A DNA stretch of 64,000 nucleotides, from positions 51,992-115,991 of the forward strand of contig JAICJH010000014.1 in NCBI GenBank assembly GCA_025928545.1, read 5' to 3'. The stretch is from Bryobacteraceae bacterium (GTDB lineage Bacteria; Acidobacteriota; Terriglobia; Bryobacterales; Bryobacteraceae). A program made the position numbers and the translations under genes. The notes beneath the pieces are model-generated. The model was not told where the DNA came from. It did not search any database and saw only the letters and a list, made by a program, of their open reading frames with translations. Positions 38,751 through 48,301 of the stretch are shown here, one piece after another (the stretch's first letter is position 1; each line of letters begins with the position of its first letter).

Positions 38751-39752
38751 CTACTTCGGAATGTTGTACATGAACGACATCTGGAGCACGATCCGGTCGC
38801 CCTTGAAATCCTTCGGCAGCGGCGGGAGCTTATTCGAAGCGCTGATCGCCGCAACGGAGGCATTATCCAAAGCCTTCGCGCCGGATTGCCCGTCGAAAAC
38901 AATCTTCGTAATGGTGCCATCGTTCGCGACCGCGAACTCGAGCGTCACCACTCCCCGCTGCCCCAGACGCGCCGCCGTCGGAAACACCGCCGCCCAGTTC
39001 GTCTTCACAGCAGCCAGCACCTGTTGCAGATAAGGCTGAAAATCCACACCCATCGGATCGCTCTTCAATTGAAAGCTGGACAAGCGGGCTGCCGACGGCG
39101 GGAGTTGCAAGCCGCCTCCCACCGACAAGTCCGACGATTCGCCAATCCGATTCCTCGCCGCCGACGCGCCGCCATTCGAAAGCGATTTCAATGCCTCCTG
39201 AATCGGATCGCCGGGCGCCGTCAACTTGCCGCCCCCGCGCGGCGCCGCATGAAGCTGCGGTGAATCCTCTATCACCATCTTCGGAGCGTCCGGCTTCGGC
39301 AAATCGACTGGCGGCAATGTCGCGGGCGGTGGCTGATTACGCGCCGTCTCACCCGGATTCTGCGGCGGCGGAGTCACGGGCGGCGCAACCTGAGGCCGTG
39401 GAGGCGCGATCGGCTGCGGTGCGGGCGCGGGCGGCGCAGCCTTCGCGGCTCTCGGCGCAGGCTCGGTGAGTTTAGGCGATGGCGCCGCCGGCGCCGACAT
39501 CATCAGCTTCGCCACAGGCCCCTTATTCGGGGCCTTCTGGGTCAGTTCTTTTGGAATGTAAAGCGGAGTGACATGAGGAACGTATTCGGGCTCCGGCGGC
39601 AAGGGCTCATACGTGCCGCCCTTGATCACAAACAACAGCGTGATCGCCACAACGTGAAAAGCGGCCGAACCAGCCGCGGCGCGTTTCCACCGTGGCCAGT
39701 CTCCGCTGTTATCGCGGACCAACAGGAAATTCGGTTCCTCTATGGTTTCCAT
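38751..39752 (-). CDS. TonB/TolA-like energy transducer protein
   Basis: N-terminal TM, Pro-rich linker, C-terminal QVLAAVKTNWAAVFPTAARLGQRGVVTLEFAVANDGTITKIVF. Confidence 0.8.
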   Translation of the reverse strand: METIEEPNFLLVRDNSGDWPRWKRAAAGSAAFHVVAITLLFVIKGGTYEPLPPEPEYVPHVTPLYIPKELTQKAPNKGPVAKLMMSAPAAPSPKLTEPAPRAAKAAPPAPAPQPIAPPRPQVAPPVTPPPQNPGETARNQPPPATLPPVDLPKPDAPKMVIEDSPQLHAAPRGGGKLTAPGDPIQEALKSLSNGGASAARNRIGESSDLSVGGGLQLPPSAARLSSFQLKSDPMGVDFQPYLQQVLAAVKTNWAAVFPTAARLGQRGVVTLEFAVANDGTITKIVFDGQSGAKALDNASVAAISASNKLPPLPKDFKGDRIVLQMSFMYNIPK

Positions 39753-40711
39753 CCTGTGGCTTGGGAGTAGGCCGCGAGTGTCTTGCCCACAACTCCCGCA
39801 TGCAGCTCAATTCTATCAAGCACCGCGAGAGCCACCTCTAATGTGCGACGCGCCACGGATCCGTTCAGTTTCGGCGTATTCCGCGTCGTGACCGCGTCCA
39901 GAAACGCATCGAACTGCAGCTTCAAAGGCTCGCCCGTCTTTACGGAAAGTTGATCGAATGCAAGCCCCGCGTCTCCCCCGACCGTACATACCGCCGCGGT
40001 CTGTTTCGCATAATCCACGGAAATATATTGGCTTGGCTGGAAGATTCGAAGCTTGCGGATCTTCTCCGTCGAAACCCGGCTCGCCGTCAGATTCGCCACA
40101 CAGCCATCCGCGAATTCCAGCCGCACATTGGCAATATCGACTTTCGGCGAAAGAATTGAGATTCCCGCTGCCCGAATTTCCGTCAACTCGGCCTTCGCCA
40201 GCGCCAGAACAATATCCAGATCGTGGATCATCAGATCCAGCACCACATCCACATCCAGACTCCGCAGCGTAAACATGCTCATCCGGTGAATCTCGAAAAA
40301 CAGCGGCAGCGTTGCGAGCCGCTCCAGTTCCATAACCGCCGGATTAAAGCGCTCCAGATGCCCGACCTGCAGTATCCGCCGATTCCGCGCCGCGGCATCG
40401 ATCAATCGATCCGCGTCCGCCAGAGAAGACGCGATTGGCTTCTCGATCAACACGTCGATCCCGGCTTCCAGCAACCGGCAGCCTATTTCCGCATGAGCCG
40501 ACGTCGGCGCGGCAATAATGGCTGCATCCACCTGACCGATAATCTCGTCGAGTGAAGTGGTACCGATCACCTGATACTGCGCCGCATGCTCGTTGGCGCG
40601 CCGCGCATTCAGATCCACCACGTGTGTCAGCCGGGCACCGGAGTTTTCCGAAACCACGCGCACATGATTGCGCCCAAACGCCCCCGCTCCGATCACCGCT
40701 ACCCGAATCAT
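39740..40711 (-). CDS. Gfo/Idh/MocA family oxidoreductase
   Basis: VIGAGAFGRNHVRVV, VLIEKPIASSLADADRLI. Confidence 0.92.
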   Translation of the reverse strand: MIRVAVIGAGAFGRNHVRVVSENSGARLTHVVDLNARRANEHAAQYQVIGTTSLDEIIGQVDAAIIAAPTSAHAEIGCRLLEAGIDVLIEKPIASSLADADRLIDAAARNRRILQVGHLERFNPAVMELERLATLPLFFEIHRMSMFTLRSLDVDVVLDLMIHDLDIVLALAKAELTEIRAAGISILSPKVDIANVRLEFADGCVANLTASRVSTEKIRKLRIFQPSQYISVDYAKQTAAVCTVGGDAGLAFDQLSVKTGEPLKLQFDAFLDAVTTRNTPKLNGSVARRTLEVALAVLDRIELHAGVVGKTLAAYSQATGWKP

Positions 40712-41520
40712 CCCAATGCCTCCATCCCGACTATCGCAATCCCGGCCACGTTTGCCTTCACCACCAATTCGTCGCGATCCAGCAACAATGTCCGTCCGGC
40801 ATCCACCGCAAGAGCACTGGCGTTCGTTTCCACCATGACATCGATCGTGTGCGGCCCGATGGCGGGCACATCGAAAAGCAAATGCCGCCGCCGCGCGGAA
40901 GCCTTCACCACGGAGAGCCGTTTGCCTTCCACCAGACTCGCGGCGCGCCGCAACATCGCATCCGTGCCTTCCATGGCTTCAAGGGCTACGCAGGCCCGGT
41001 CGGCAATCGCCACGCTCTGGCCTAAGTCCAGACTCGCCAGCGCATGCGCAATCCGACGCCCGTACGCAATATCGCGCTCTTCATCTGAGTTCACTTTGCG
41101 TTTCGTAATTGCGCCCATTTCGGCCAGCAGAGGCTTCAGCAGCAGTGTGGAATCCACCAGCGCAATGCCCTCGTCCAGCAAAACCTTCTGGATCGCGCCA
41201 ATCAGCGAATCCGTATTCTGCAACGGCAGCGCCACCAGAACCTTCACCAGCTTCCAATCAGGCCGAATCGAAGAAAATATTTTCGCGTGCTTCACCTGGC
41301 CGGCCATCATGATCTGCGTGATGCCTTCCAGATGGCAGATCTCGATCAGGCGGCTCAGTTCACCCAGCGAAACCCAGTAGCAACGCGCGGCCACCTGCTC
41401 CACTTCCTGCGACGCTTCTTCCCGGATGGCAATCGCGACAGCCTCATCGCCCTGCTTTCGCGCGGTCTCGAGCGCCAGCACCGGAAACCGGCCATTACCG
41501 GCGATGATCCCGTACTTCAT
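40708..41520 (-). CDS. lpxI: UDP-2,3-diacylglucosamine pyrophosphatase LpxI (DUF1009)
   Basis: YGIIAGNGRFPVLALETARKQGDEAVAIAIREEA; downstream of lpxA. Confidence 0.88.
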   Translation of the reverse strand: MKYGIIAGNGRFPVLALETARKQGDEAVAIAIREEASQEVEQVAARCYWVSLGELSRLIEICHLEGITQIMMAGQVKHAKIFSSIRPDWKLVKVLVALPLQNTDSLIGAIQKVLLDEGIALVDSTLLLKPLLAEMGAITKRKVNSDEERDIAYGRRIAHALASLDLGQSVAIADRACVALEAMEGTDAMLRRAASLVEGKRLSVVKASARRRHLLFDVPAIGPHTIDVMVETNASALAVDAGRTLLLDRDELVVKANVAGIAIVGMEALG

Positions 41521-42296
41521 CCCTTAATAACGCCGCGCTCCGACGACGCGATGAAATCGAGCAGCACCTGAAGCTCAGCCGAGGCAGGAACTTCTTCCCG
41601 AATACGCTCCACCGCCTGCGACGTATTCAGTCCCGCGCGAGTCAGCAGCCGCAACGCAGTCTGCAATCCCTCGATCGAAGACTTATCAAAACCGCGCCGC
41701 GTGAGCCCGATGGAATTCGCGCCGAACACCTGCACTTCGGGCTGGTGGCTTGTCAGCGAATACGGCATCACATCCTGCTTGATCACGCTGTAAGGCCCGA
41801 CAAACGCGTGCCGCCCGATCCGGCAGAACTGATGCACGCCGCTGTAAGGACTGACATCGGCCCACTCTTCCACGGTGACATGCCCGGAAAGGCCCACGCT
41901 GTTGCCGAGAATCACGTGATTCCCGATAGTGCAGTCGTGCGCGACGTGGGCATACGTCATCAGGAGGCAATCATCGCCAATCGTCGTGTAAAGGCCGCCG
42001 CCCACCGTACCGCGATGAATGGTCACGAACTCGCGGATCGTATTCCGGTTGCCTATTCGTGTGAATGCCCGTTCGCCCCTGTACTTCAAATCCTGCGAAG
42101 CCGCGCCAACCGAAGAATAGGGGTAAAAAAGATTATCTTCGCCGATGCTCGTCGGCCCCTCCACATACATGTGGGCCATCAGATTCGTCCGGGCGCCGAT
42201 TTCCACCTCGGCTCCAATCACGCAGAAGGGGCCGATTTCAGCGTCGGGATGGATGCATGCCGCCGGATCAACGATTGATGTCGGATGTACCGGCAT
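41517..42296 (-). CDS. lpxA: acyl-ACP--UDP-N-acetylglucosamine O-acyltransferase
   Basis: Start moved to MPVHPTSIVDPAACIHPDAEIGPF; hexapeptide repeats, GLNTSQAVERIREEV. Confidence 0.93.
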   Translation of the reverse strand: MPVHPTSIVDPAACIHPDAEIGPFCVIGAEVEIGARTNLMAHMYVEGPTSIGEDNLFYPYSSVGAASQDLKYRGERAFTRIGNRNTIREFVTIHRGTVGGGLYTTIGDDCLLMTYAHVAHDCTIGNHVILGNSVGLSGHVTVEEWADVSPYSGVHQFCRIGRHAFVGPYSVIKQDVMPYSLTSHQPEVQVFGANSIGLTRRGFDKSSIEGLQTALRLLTRAGLNTSQAVERIREEVPASAELQVLLDFIASSERGVIKG

Positions 42297-42738
42297 TCTC
42301 CTCCGGTTTGTCCTCAAGCTTGCACATGATCTCGGCCTCAGCCACCAGCACGCCATCGACGGTGACATGGCCGGCCATTTTGGCGACAGTCCCCTTGCGC
42401 CGGATGACTTTCATGTCGATGCGAAGCTGATCGCCCGGAACTACCGGTTTGCGGAAGCGCGCGGCATCCACCGACACGAGGAAGACCAATTTCTTATCGC
42501 GGTCGGGGATCGAGCTCAGCACCTGAACGCCGGCAGTCTGCGCCATGGCCTCAACGATGAGGACACCGGGCATTACCGGGATGTCGGGAAAATGACCGAG
42601 AAAGAACGGTTCGTTGATGGTGACGTTCTTAATTCCGACGATGTGATCGTCGTCCATTTCAATAATCCTGTCAACGAGGAGGAAGGGATAGCGATGCGGC
42701 AGAATCTGCCGGATCTGGTTAACATCCATGAGAGTCAT
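42268..42738 (-). CDS. fabZ: 3-hydroxyacyl-ACP dehydratase FabZ
   Basis: Start moved to MTLMDVNQIRQILPHRYPFLLVDRI; GHFPDIPVMPGVLIVEAMAQ. Confidence 0.95.
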   Translation of the reverse strand: MTLMDVNQIRQILPHRYPFLLVDRIIEMDDDHIVGIKNVTINEPFFLGHFPDIPVMPGVLIVEAMAQTAGVQVLSSIPDRDKKLVFLVSVDAARFRKPVVPGDQLRIDMKVIRRKGTVAKMAGHVTVDGVLVAEAEIMCKLEDKPEENAGTSDINR

Positions 42739-42827
42739 GATTTTGGGCCGGGAAAAGCTAAGTATACCGATAGTCCGTGGATGGGTTTCTGCTTCCACGG
42801 CTCCGGCAATGGCGGCTTCCCGCCAGC

Positions 42828-43562
42828 TTAGTTTGCCGATGGCTTCTCAGCCTTATCGATTACCAGCACTTCGACAGGACCGCGTGTTGAAGTCAACTGC
42901 AGACCCGCCTGCTCCTGCAAGGCGGTAAAAATCGTCGGGCCGCTTTCCGTTGCCCCGGAGGCGGCGGACGTATCGACCGGAGCAAACTTCAGGTCGATTA
43001 CGTAGCGGCCTTTCAGGCCCGTATTGTCTTTCACCTGCCGCTCCAGATAACTGCTGAGCTGGCCGGCGAGTTCGTCCATCGAAACGGACGTATACCGAAT
43101 CATGCGAGGGCCGGCGGACATAGAACCCGCCGGATCGGTTGTTTCTTTCAGCTTCGACCCGTCTTTACCGACCGTCAGACTGTATATCGGGAGGTTTCTG
43201 GTTTCCCTGTGCGTCACAAGGCCGAAACGCTCCGCCAGCAGACTCTGCATCATCTGACTCTTCTGCTCATTGGTCGAGTTAACCGGAAATGTCGCCTCAA
43301 TATCCCAGCCAGCAGATGTCAACCAACTCGGGCCACCAATCAGCTGAGCCGGGTTCAGTTTATAAGCGCCGAGTACAAGGCTCAGCAGCGTCAGGTTATG
43401 CGCCTCATAACGCCCGGGTGGCGATCTCACCATCTGGCCATGACTGGAAGGGTCTCCGGGTTTAACCGACGCTACGTCAAACTCGGGCCGCTTTGGTTCC
43501 TGCGAGCGAAGAAGCGTCAGCGTGACGGCCATCAGCGCGAATATGAGCCGGAGCAATTTCAT
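42828..43562 (-). CDS. TIGR03435 family protein
   Basis: PEFDVASVKPGDPSSHG...VLGAYKLNPAQLIGGPSWLTSAGWDIEATFPVNST...VLVIDKAEKPSAN. Confidence 0.88.
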   Translation of the reverse strand: MKLLRLIFALMAVTLTLLRSQEPKRPEFDVASVKPGDPSSHGQMVRSPPGRYEAHNLTLLSLVLGAYKLNPAQLIGGPSWLTSAGWDIEATFPVNSTNEQKSQMMQSLLAERFGLVTHRETRNLPIYSLTVGKDGSKLKETTDPAGSMSAGPRMIRYTSVSMDELAGQLSSYLERQVKDNTGLKGRYVIDLKFAPVDTSAASGATESGPTIFTALQEQAGLQLTSTRGPVEVLVIDKAEKPSAN

Positions 43563-43671
43563 AGGTATGAGCCCGATTATATACAAATCGCGGGGCGCTG
43601 AACGCAGGGCTCCCGGCTTAGCAAAGCCGCGGATGGAGCGGCTGATCGGTAAACGCGTTTGTACCCTTTTT

Positions 43672-44691
43672 TCAGGCAGCCAGATCAGGTTCGAAGAATT
43701 GGTCTACGAGATTCACGATCTGTTTTGCTTCGTGCACCTGATAGATGGAGGCGCGCAGGTGGGCGCCCCCGCGGATTCCGTGCGTGAAATAAGTCGCGAA
43801 CTGTTTCATCTTGCCGGCGGAATCGTCTTCGCAGCGGTCGAGCAACATTTTGTAATAAGTCCGCATCATGTCGTAGCGGTCCAGATGACTGGGCTGGTCA
43901 TAGCTGCCGGTAGCCAGATACTGTTCGATCTGCCGGAAGATCCATGGGTTTGACGAAGCGGTGCGGCCGATCATGACCGCATCGCAACCGGTTTCAGCCA
44001 CCATACGGACGGCGTCCTCCGGGGTAATGATGTCGCCGTTGCCGATTACCGGAATTTTGACGGCGTCTTTGACTGCGGCAATACGGGTCCAATCCGCGCG
44101 GCCGGCGTAGCCCTGCTCGCGGGTGCGCGGATGCAATGCCACGGCCTGAAGTCCGCAGTCTTCCGCCAGTTTCGCCATCTGGGTCATGACGAGTTCGTAA
44201 TCGTTCCAGCCTGCCCGAAATTTGCAGGTTAAAGGGATTTTGATGGCTCCCCGGACGGTGCGCAGGATTGTTTCGACAAGCGGCAGATCGCGCAGCAGGC
44301 CGGAGCCTCCGTTGCATTTCACGACCTTCTTTACCGGGCAGCCGAAGTTGATGTCGAGAAAATCGAAACCGAGGTCTTCACAGACTTTGGCGGCTTCGGC
44401 CATGACGATGGGATCGGACCCGAACAGCTGGGCGGAAATCGGGTGCTCTTCCGGTTCGAAAGCGAGATAGCGGGCCAGGGTTCGGTTGGTCTTTTTGAGG
44501 CTGCCGGACTCACTATCGAGCGCCGCACTGACGCCGTGCGAACTCGTGAACTCCGTCATAATGAGGCCGCAGCCGCCGAGATTCCGGATAAAACGGCGAA
44601 AAACGGTGTCGGTCACCCCGGCCATGGGCGCGAGGACGGTCGCGGGCGCAAGGGTGACGTTGCCGATGCGGAATGATTGGGGGAAACCCAC
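43672..44691 (-). CDS. dusB: tRNA-dihydrouridine synthase
   Basis: VLAPMAGVTDTVFRR, DINFGCPVKKVVKCNGGSGLLR, IGNGDIITPEDAVRMVAETGCDAVMIGRTA. Confidence 0.94.
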   Translation of the reverse strand: MGFPQSFRIGNVTLAPATVLAPMAGVTDTVFRRFIRNLGGCGLIMTEFTSSHGVSAALDSESGSLKKTNRTLARYLAFEPEEHPISAQLFGSDPIVMAEAAKVCEDLGFDFLDINFGCPVKKVVKCNGGSGLLRDLPLVETILRTVRGAIKIPLTCKFRAGWNDYELVMTQMAKLAEDCGLQAVALHPRTREQGYAGRADWTRIAAVKDAVKIPVIGNGDIITPEDAVRMVAETGCDAVMIGRTASSNPWIFRQIEQYLATGSYDQPSHLDRYDMMRTYYKMLLDRCEDDSAGKMKQFATYFTHGIRGGAHLRASIYQVHEAKQIVNLVDQFFEPDLAA

Positions 44692-44720
44692 ATGACCAGT
44701 TTAGCGTCTGCGATTGCAGG

Positions 44721-45092
44721 ATGCGACGCCGGCACGTTGGTTTACTGGTATTTGGACTGGTGGCGGTCGGCTGGATTGCATGGTTTCAGCAGCATAAAGG
44801 CGCCCAAACGCTGGTGTTGCCTGTGGTTCCCCCGGTTTCCCGTTCACCTGTAGCCGCGGGTACCGAAGCAGCACCCGCCCCGTCGCCGTTAATGGAAGGG
44901 GTAGTAACTCGCCAACATTTCCGGCGGCGACCTGCGAAGCGCAAGATGGAGATTGCCAAAGCGACTCAGAGGGAAGGGATCCCGCCGGAGCTTAACCCTG
45001 ATTTGGGGGGCTTCGCTCCGGTGGAAAGGCCTGTGCGCGGGATCTTCAGTGGCGCGGATCCGGCGGATCCGCGCATCTATCATCTTCAGTAA
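44721..45092 (+). CDS. small membrane-anchored hypothetical protein
   Basis: MRRRHVGLLVFGLVAVGWIAWFQQH single TM; ends 3 bp before a convergent gene. Confidence 0.55.
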   Translation: MRRRHVGLLVFGLVAVGWIAWFQQHKGAQTLVLPVVPPVSRSPVAAGTEAAPAPSPLMEGVVTRQHFRRRPAKRKMEIAKATQREGIPPELNPDLGGFAPVERPVRGIFSGADPADPRIYHLQ

Positions 45093-45095
45093 AGG

Positions 45096-46469
45096 TCAGG
45101 CTGAGGGGGCGCGGCGCTTGCGAGGCGCGGCCGACTTGGCGCGGGCCCGCTTTGGCGGGGCGACCACGTTGCCATCCACTTCCCTGCCCGTTGGCTTGCG
45201 GGCACCCTTCTTGGGCCGTTCCGAACCAGCAGTCGGCTGGCCGGGAACTACAGGTTGCGGGCCTTCATCTTCTTCTGTTTCGTCGGGAAGCGGGAGGGGT
45301 TCGGGTTCGGGCACGGCGGGCGGATGGAATTCGCCGCCGAGGTATACGAGCAGGCCCTGGGTCTCATCGGGGACAATGCGGACCACAGTTTTATCCTGCG
45401 AGAAGTTGAGGAATTCGCCGAATTCCTGGAAACCAAATGCTCTCCAGTCGAAAGTCGGGGATTCTTCGGCAACCCACTGCTGAAGATCGCTGGCGGCGAC
45501 CCCTTCTTCGAGTTCCAGACGATGGTTTTCGAGAACATCGCGGAGGAAAGGCAGGGCTTCTTCGGGCCGGACTGTCTTCTCCGGGGCGCCGCCGCGCTTG
45601 CGCGAAATCATGTAGCGGCCTTCGCCGCCGGTAACCAGAATCAGGTCGTTCTTGCGAAGCTTCTCGATGAAGTCGGTGAATGAGCCCGCGCCGTAAGCGC
45701 GTTCGCTGAAGCTGGAATCCAGCTGCAACATGGTCGACTTGAGAAGACCGAGCTGAGGACGAACTTCGCGGCGTTCCAGGACCTGGAGGGCGCGTTCGAC
45801 GAGCGGCATCGCCTGATGAAGATCGAGCGCCGGCCGACGGGCGCCTTGTCCGCCGCCACCCTCGCGCGGCGGATTCTGCTGGCCGCCTTCGCGGGGCTGG
45901 CGGGGTTCGACTGAGTGAGGTCCACGCTCGTGCCGTTCCCGTCCACCGCCTTCGCGGGACTCGCGGGGATGATCGCGATGCGGACGCGACGATCGGCTAC
46001 TGTCATCCAGCATCGATTCATAACTGATGAACTCGTGGCAATTCTTTTGCAGGATGGTACTGGTGAAGGCTTTGCCGCCGACCACGAAAACCGTCTTGTC
46101 GTATTGCTTCAGCTTGTTGACGAGCGCCATAAAGTCGCTGTCGCCGCTGACGATCGTGAAAGCGTTGATGTGGTCGTGGGTGAACGCCATTTCCAGCGCG
46201 TCGAGCGCCAGATTGATATCGCCGCCGTTTTTGTCGCCGCGGGGCGAGGGGTCGCGCTGTACCATCTGCACGGCGTACTCGGAGAGCTGGCGGGTGGAGT
46301 TTTCCATCCGGCCCCAGTTGGCGTAGGCGATCTTGGTGACGATTTCGCCGCGCTCCTTGAGGGCTTCGAGAACGACGGAGACGTCGAATTCCCGCTGCAG
46401 CGTCGATTTGACGCCTATTTCAATATTGTCGAAGTCGATGAAGACCGCAATCTTCAGATGCTTGTCCAT
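45096..46469 (-). CDS. NYN (LabA/DUF88-like) nuclease domain protein with OST-HTH/LOTUS-like C-terminal domains
   Basis: KIAVFIDFDNIEIGVK, KNGGDINLALDALEMAFTHDHINAFTIVSGDSDFMALVNKLK; ALQVLERREVRPQLGLLKSTMLQLDSSFSERAYGAGSFTDFIEKL. Confidence 0.88.
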   Translation of the reverse strand: MDKHLKIAVFIDFDNIEIGVKSTLQREFDVSVVLEALKERGEIVTKIAYANWGRMENSTRQLSEYAVQMVQRDPSPRGDKNGGDINLALDALEMAFTHDHINAFTIVSGDSDFMALVNKLKQYDKTVFVVGGKAFTSTILQKNCHEFISYESMLDDSSRSSRPHRDHPRESREGGGRERHERGPHSVEPRQPREGGQQNPPREGGGGQGARRPALDLHQAMPLVERALQVLERREVRPQLGLLKSTMLQLDSSFSERAYGAGSFTDFIEKLRKNDLILVTGGEGRYMISRKRGGAPEKTVRPEEALPFLRDVLENHRLELEEGVAASDLQQWVAEESPTFDWRAFGFQEFGEFLNFSQDKTVVRIVPDETQGLLVYLGGEFHPPAVPEPEPLPLPDETEEDEGPQPVVPGQPTAGSERPKKGARKPTGREVDGNVVAPPKRARAKSAAPRKRRAPSA

Positions 46470-46535
46470 GTTTGCCTTTTAGCGGCTCGCGCCGCGTTTC
46501 GCCTTTAAACAGCTCACGCCGTCATTCTTAATTTG

Positions 46536-46970
46536 TTAAGCCTTTACCGCGGAGCCAACTGCTTCGCGGACAGAAGCAACGACTGATTCCAGCGACGCGC
46601 CGGGCTGAAAGACTTTTGCCACGCCCTGACGCTCCAGTTCACGCGCATCGTCCCCCGGGATGATGCCCCCCACGATGACCTTCACATCGGCCATATCGTT
46701 TTTCCGCAAAAGCTCCATCACGCGGGGGACGACGGAGTTGTGCGCCCCGGAGAGCATCGAAAGCCCGATGACCTGCACATCTTCCTGCAGGGCGGCGCTC
46801 ACAATCATCTCAGGGGTCTGTCGCAAACCAGTATAGATTACCTCCATGCCCGCATCGCGAAGAGCTTTAGCGATTACCTTGGCGCCGCGGTCATGGCCGT
46901 CAAGGCCAGGCTTCGCGACGAGGACGCGGATGGGAGTCTTCATATTGCGGCTTGCGACCGCTGATTTCAT
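46536..46970 (-). CDS. stand-alone cobalamin B12-binding protein (methylmalonyl-CoA mutase C-terminal-like)
   Basis: [42 protein letters not shown] (DxHxxG), GLSMLSGAH. Confidence 0.92.
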   Translation of the reverse strand: MKSAVASRNMKTPIRVLVAKPGLDGHDRGAKVIAKALRDAGMEVIYTGLRQTPEMIVSAALQEDVQVIGLSMLSGAHNSVVPRVMELLRKNDMADVKVIVGGIIPGDDARELERQGVAKVFQPGASLESVVASVREAVGSAVKA

Positions 46971-47105
46971 GGTATCAGTGCGTGAACGCGGGATTTGGTG
47001 GAATTTACGCGGCCGGGATTTCAGACGGAGCTTTCCGGCGTGATGAATTGTCGCTCTGCCGCGGCTTCAGCGCCTCGGCAGAGCGACGGAATAACCGGAG
47101 TTCGA

Positions 47106-48230
47106 CTAGCGGCGGTTGACGTCAACGGAACGAACTTCGCCGCTTTGAAGATTAACCGAACAGGAAAAATCGAACCACAGAGGACGTCCACGTTCCAGCA
47201 CCGAAGCTGAACCGATCACCGAGTCATTTCTACCTGGCCGATCATCCAGACTTACCGATCCAAAATCCACACGTTGAAAACCGTCGCGAGTGAGGCGCCG
47301 CTCAACGGCGACTTCACAACCCTGAATGGCACGGCCGGATTCGGCGTTTCCATAGGCGGACTGGCCGTATGCCATGGGTTTGATATCGGCCGTGCGAACC
47401 GCGCCGGTGTCGAAGTTGACCGAACAGGAGAACTGAAAGTTTCGCGCCCGTCCCGCGTTGCGCGCACGAGCTTCGAAAAAGCCGGTGACCCAGTCGTTCC
47501 TTCCCGGCTGGTCGTCCATGCGGGTGCGGCGGAAGATGACATCCGGCGCGTTGAAGCGGCGGGCCGCCTGGGTCCGGACGTAGTCCTGGCAGGCACGGAC
47601 TGCGTCTTCAGTCATAAACCCACCACGGTATCCCCGGTTGTCACGATCGTCCCGGCCATTACCCTGCGGAAAATTCTGGTTCGGATACGCCTGGGCATTG
47701 GGGCCGTTACGCTGATCGTTGCGGGGTGGCTGATTCTGGTCATAACGCGGCTGCTGCCCCTGGTCATAACGGGGTTGCTGTCCCTGGTCATAACGGGGTT
47801 GCTGTCCCTGATCGTTACGCGAGAAGGGGCCCTGCTGACTGCCCCACGTCACCTCGAACGTGTAGCCTTCAGACCCGTTATCGGGATCTTCGATGCGAAC
47901 CAGAGCGACGCCGTTCTGCGGACCCTGCATCAATTGCTGCCTGCCGCGGCCATCAACTCCATGAAACTGAAAGTTTGGCGCGTTAGCCGGCATCGGACCT
48001 GTACATTCGAAACGGCGCCATTGCGGCGGCTGGCCATTGAGATTACGAAGGGTGCCGTTGTCACCGCGAATTTCCACCTCGGCAGCTCCATCGACGGTTA
48101 CTTCCACGACGCATCGGCCTGAGCCGGGACCGGCCCCAGTCAGGAAAGTCGCTTTTTTCTGAGTTGTCTGGGCCGAGGCCGAAATCGCCAGAGCTAGTAA
48201 AGTTGCTGATACCGCGTATCTTGGTGACAT
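47106..48230 (-). CDS. secreted hypothetical protein with Gln/Arg/Asp-rich repeat region
   Basis: Signal peptide-like N-terminus; (RYDQGQQP)n repeats. Confidence 0.65.
   Translation of the reverse strand: MSPRYAVSATLLALAISASAQTTQKKATFLTGAGPGSGRCVVEVTVDGAAEVEIRGDNGTLRNLNGQPPQWRRFECTGPMPANAPNFQFHGVDGRGRQQLMQGPQNGVALVRIEDPDNGSEGYTFEVTWGSQQGPFSRNDQGQQPRYDQGQQPRYDQGQQPRYDQNQPPRNDQRNGPNAQAYPNQNFPQGNGRDDRDNRGYRGGFMTEDAVRACQDYVRTQAARRFNAPDVIFRRTRMDDQPGRNDWVTGFFEARARNAGRARNFQFSCSVNFDTGAVRTADIKPMAYGQSAYGNAESGRAIQGCEVAVERRLTRDGFQRVDFGSVSLDDRPGRNDSVIGSASVLERGRPLWFDFSCSVNLQSGEVRSVDVNRR
47711..47819 (-). repeat. in-frame tandem repeat, about 24-bp period
   Basis: Consecutive near-identical CCTGGTCATAACGGGGTTGCTGTC units encoding RYDQGQQP. 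Confidence 0.8.
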
Positions 48231-48301
48231 TCGAGGGACCCTCCCGGGTCAAGCACGTAAGCTATTGATAAATAGGTTACAGCAATCCGCTGGCCAAACG
48301 G

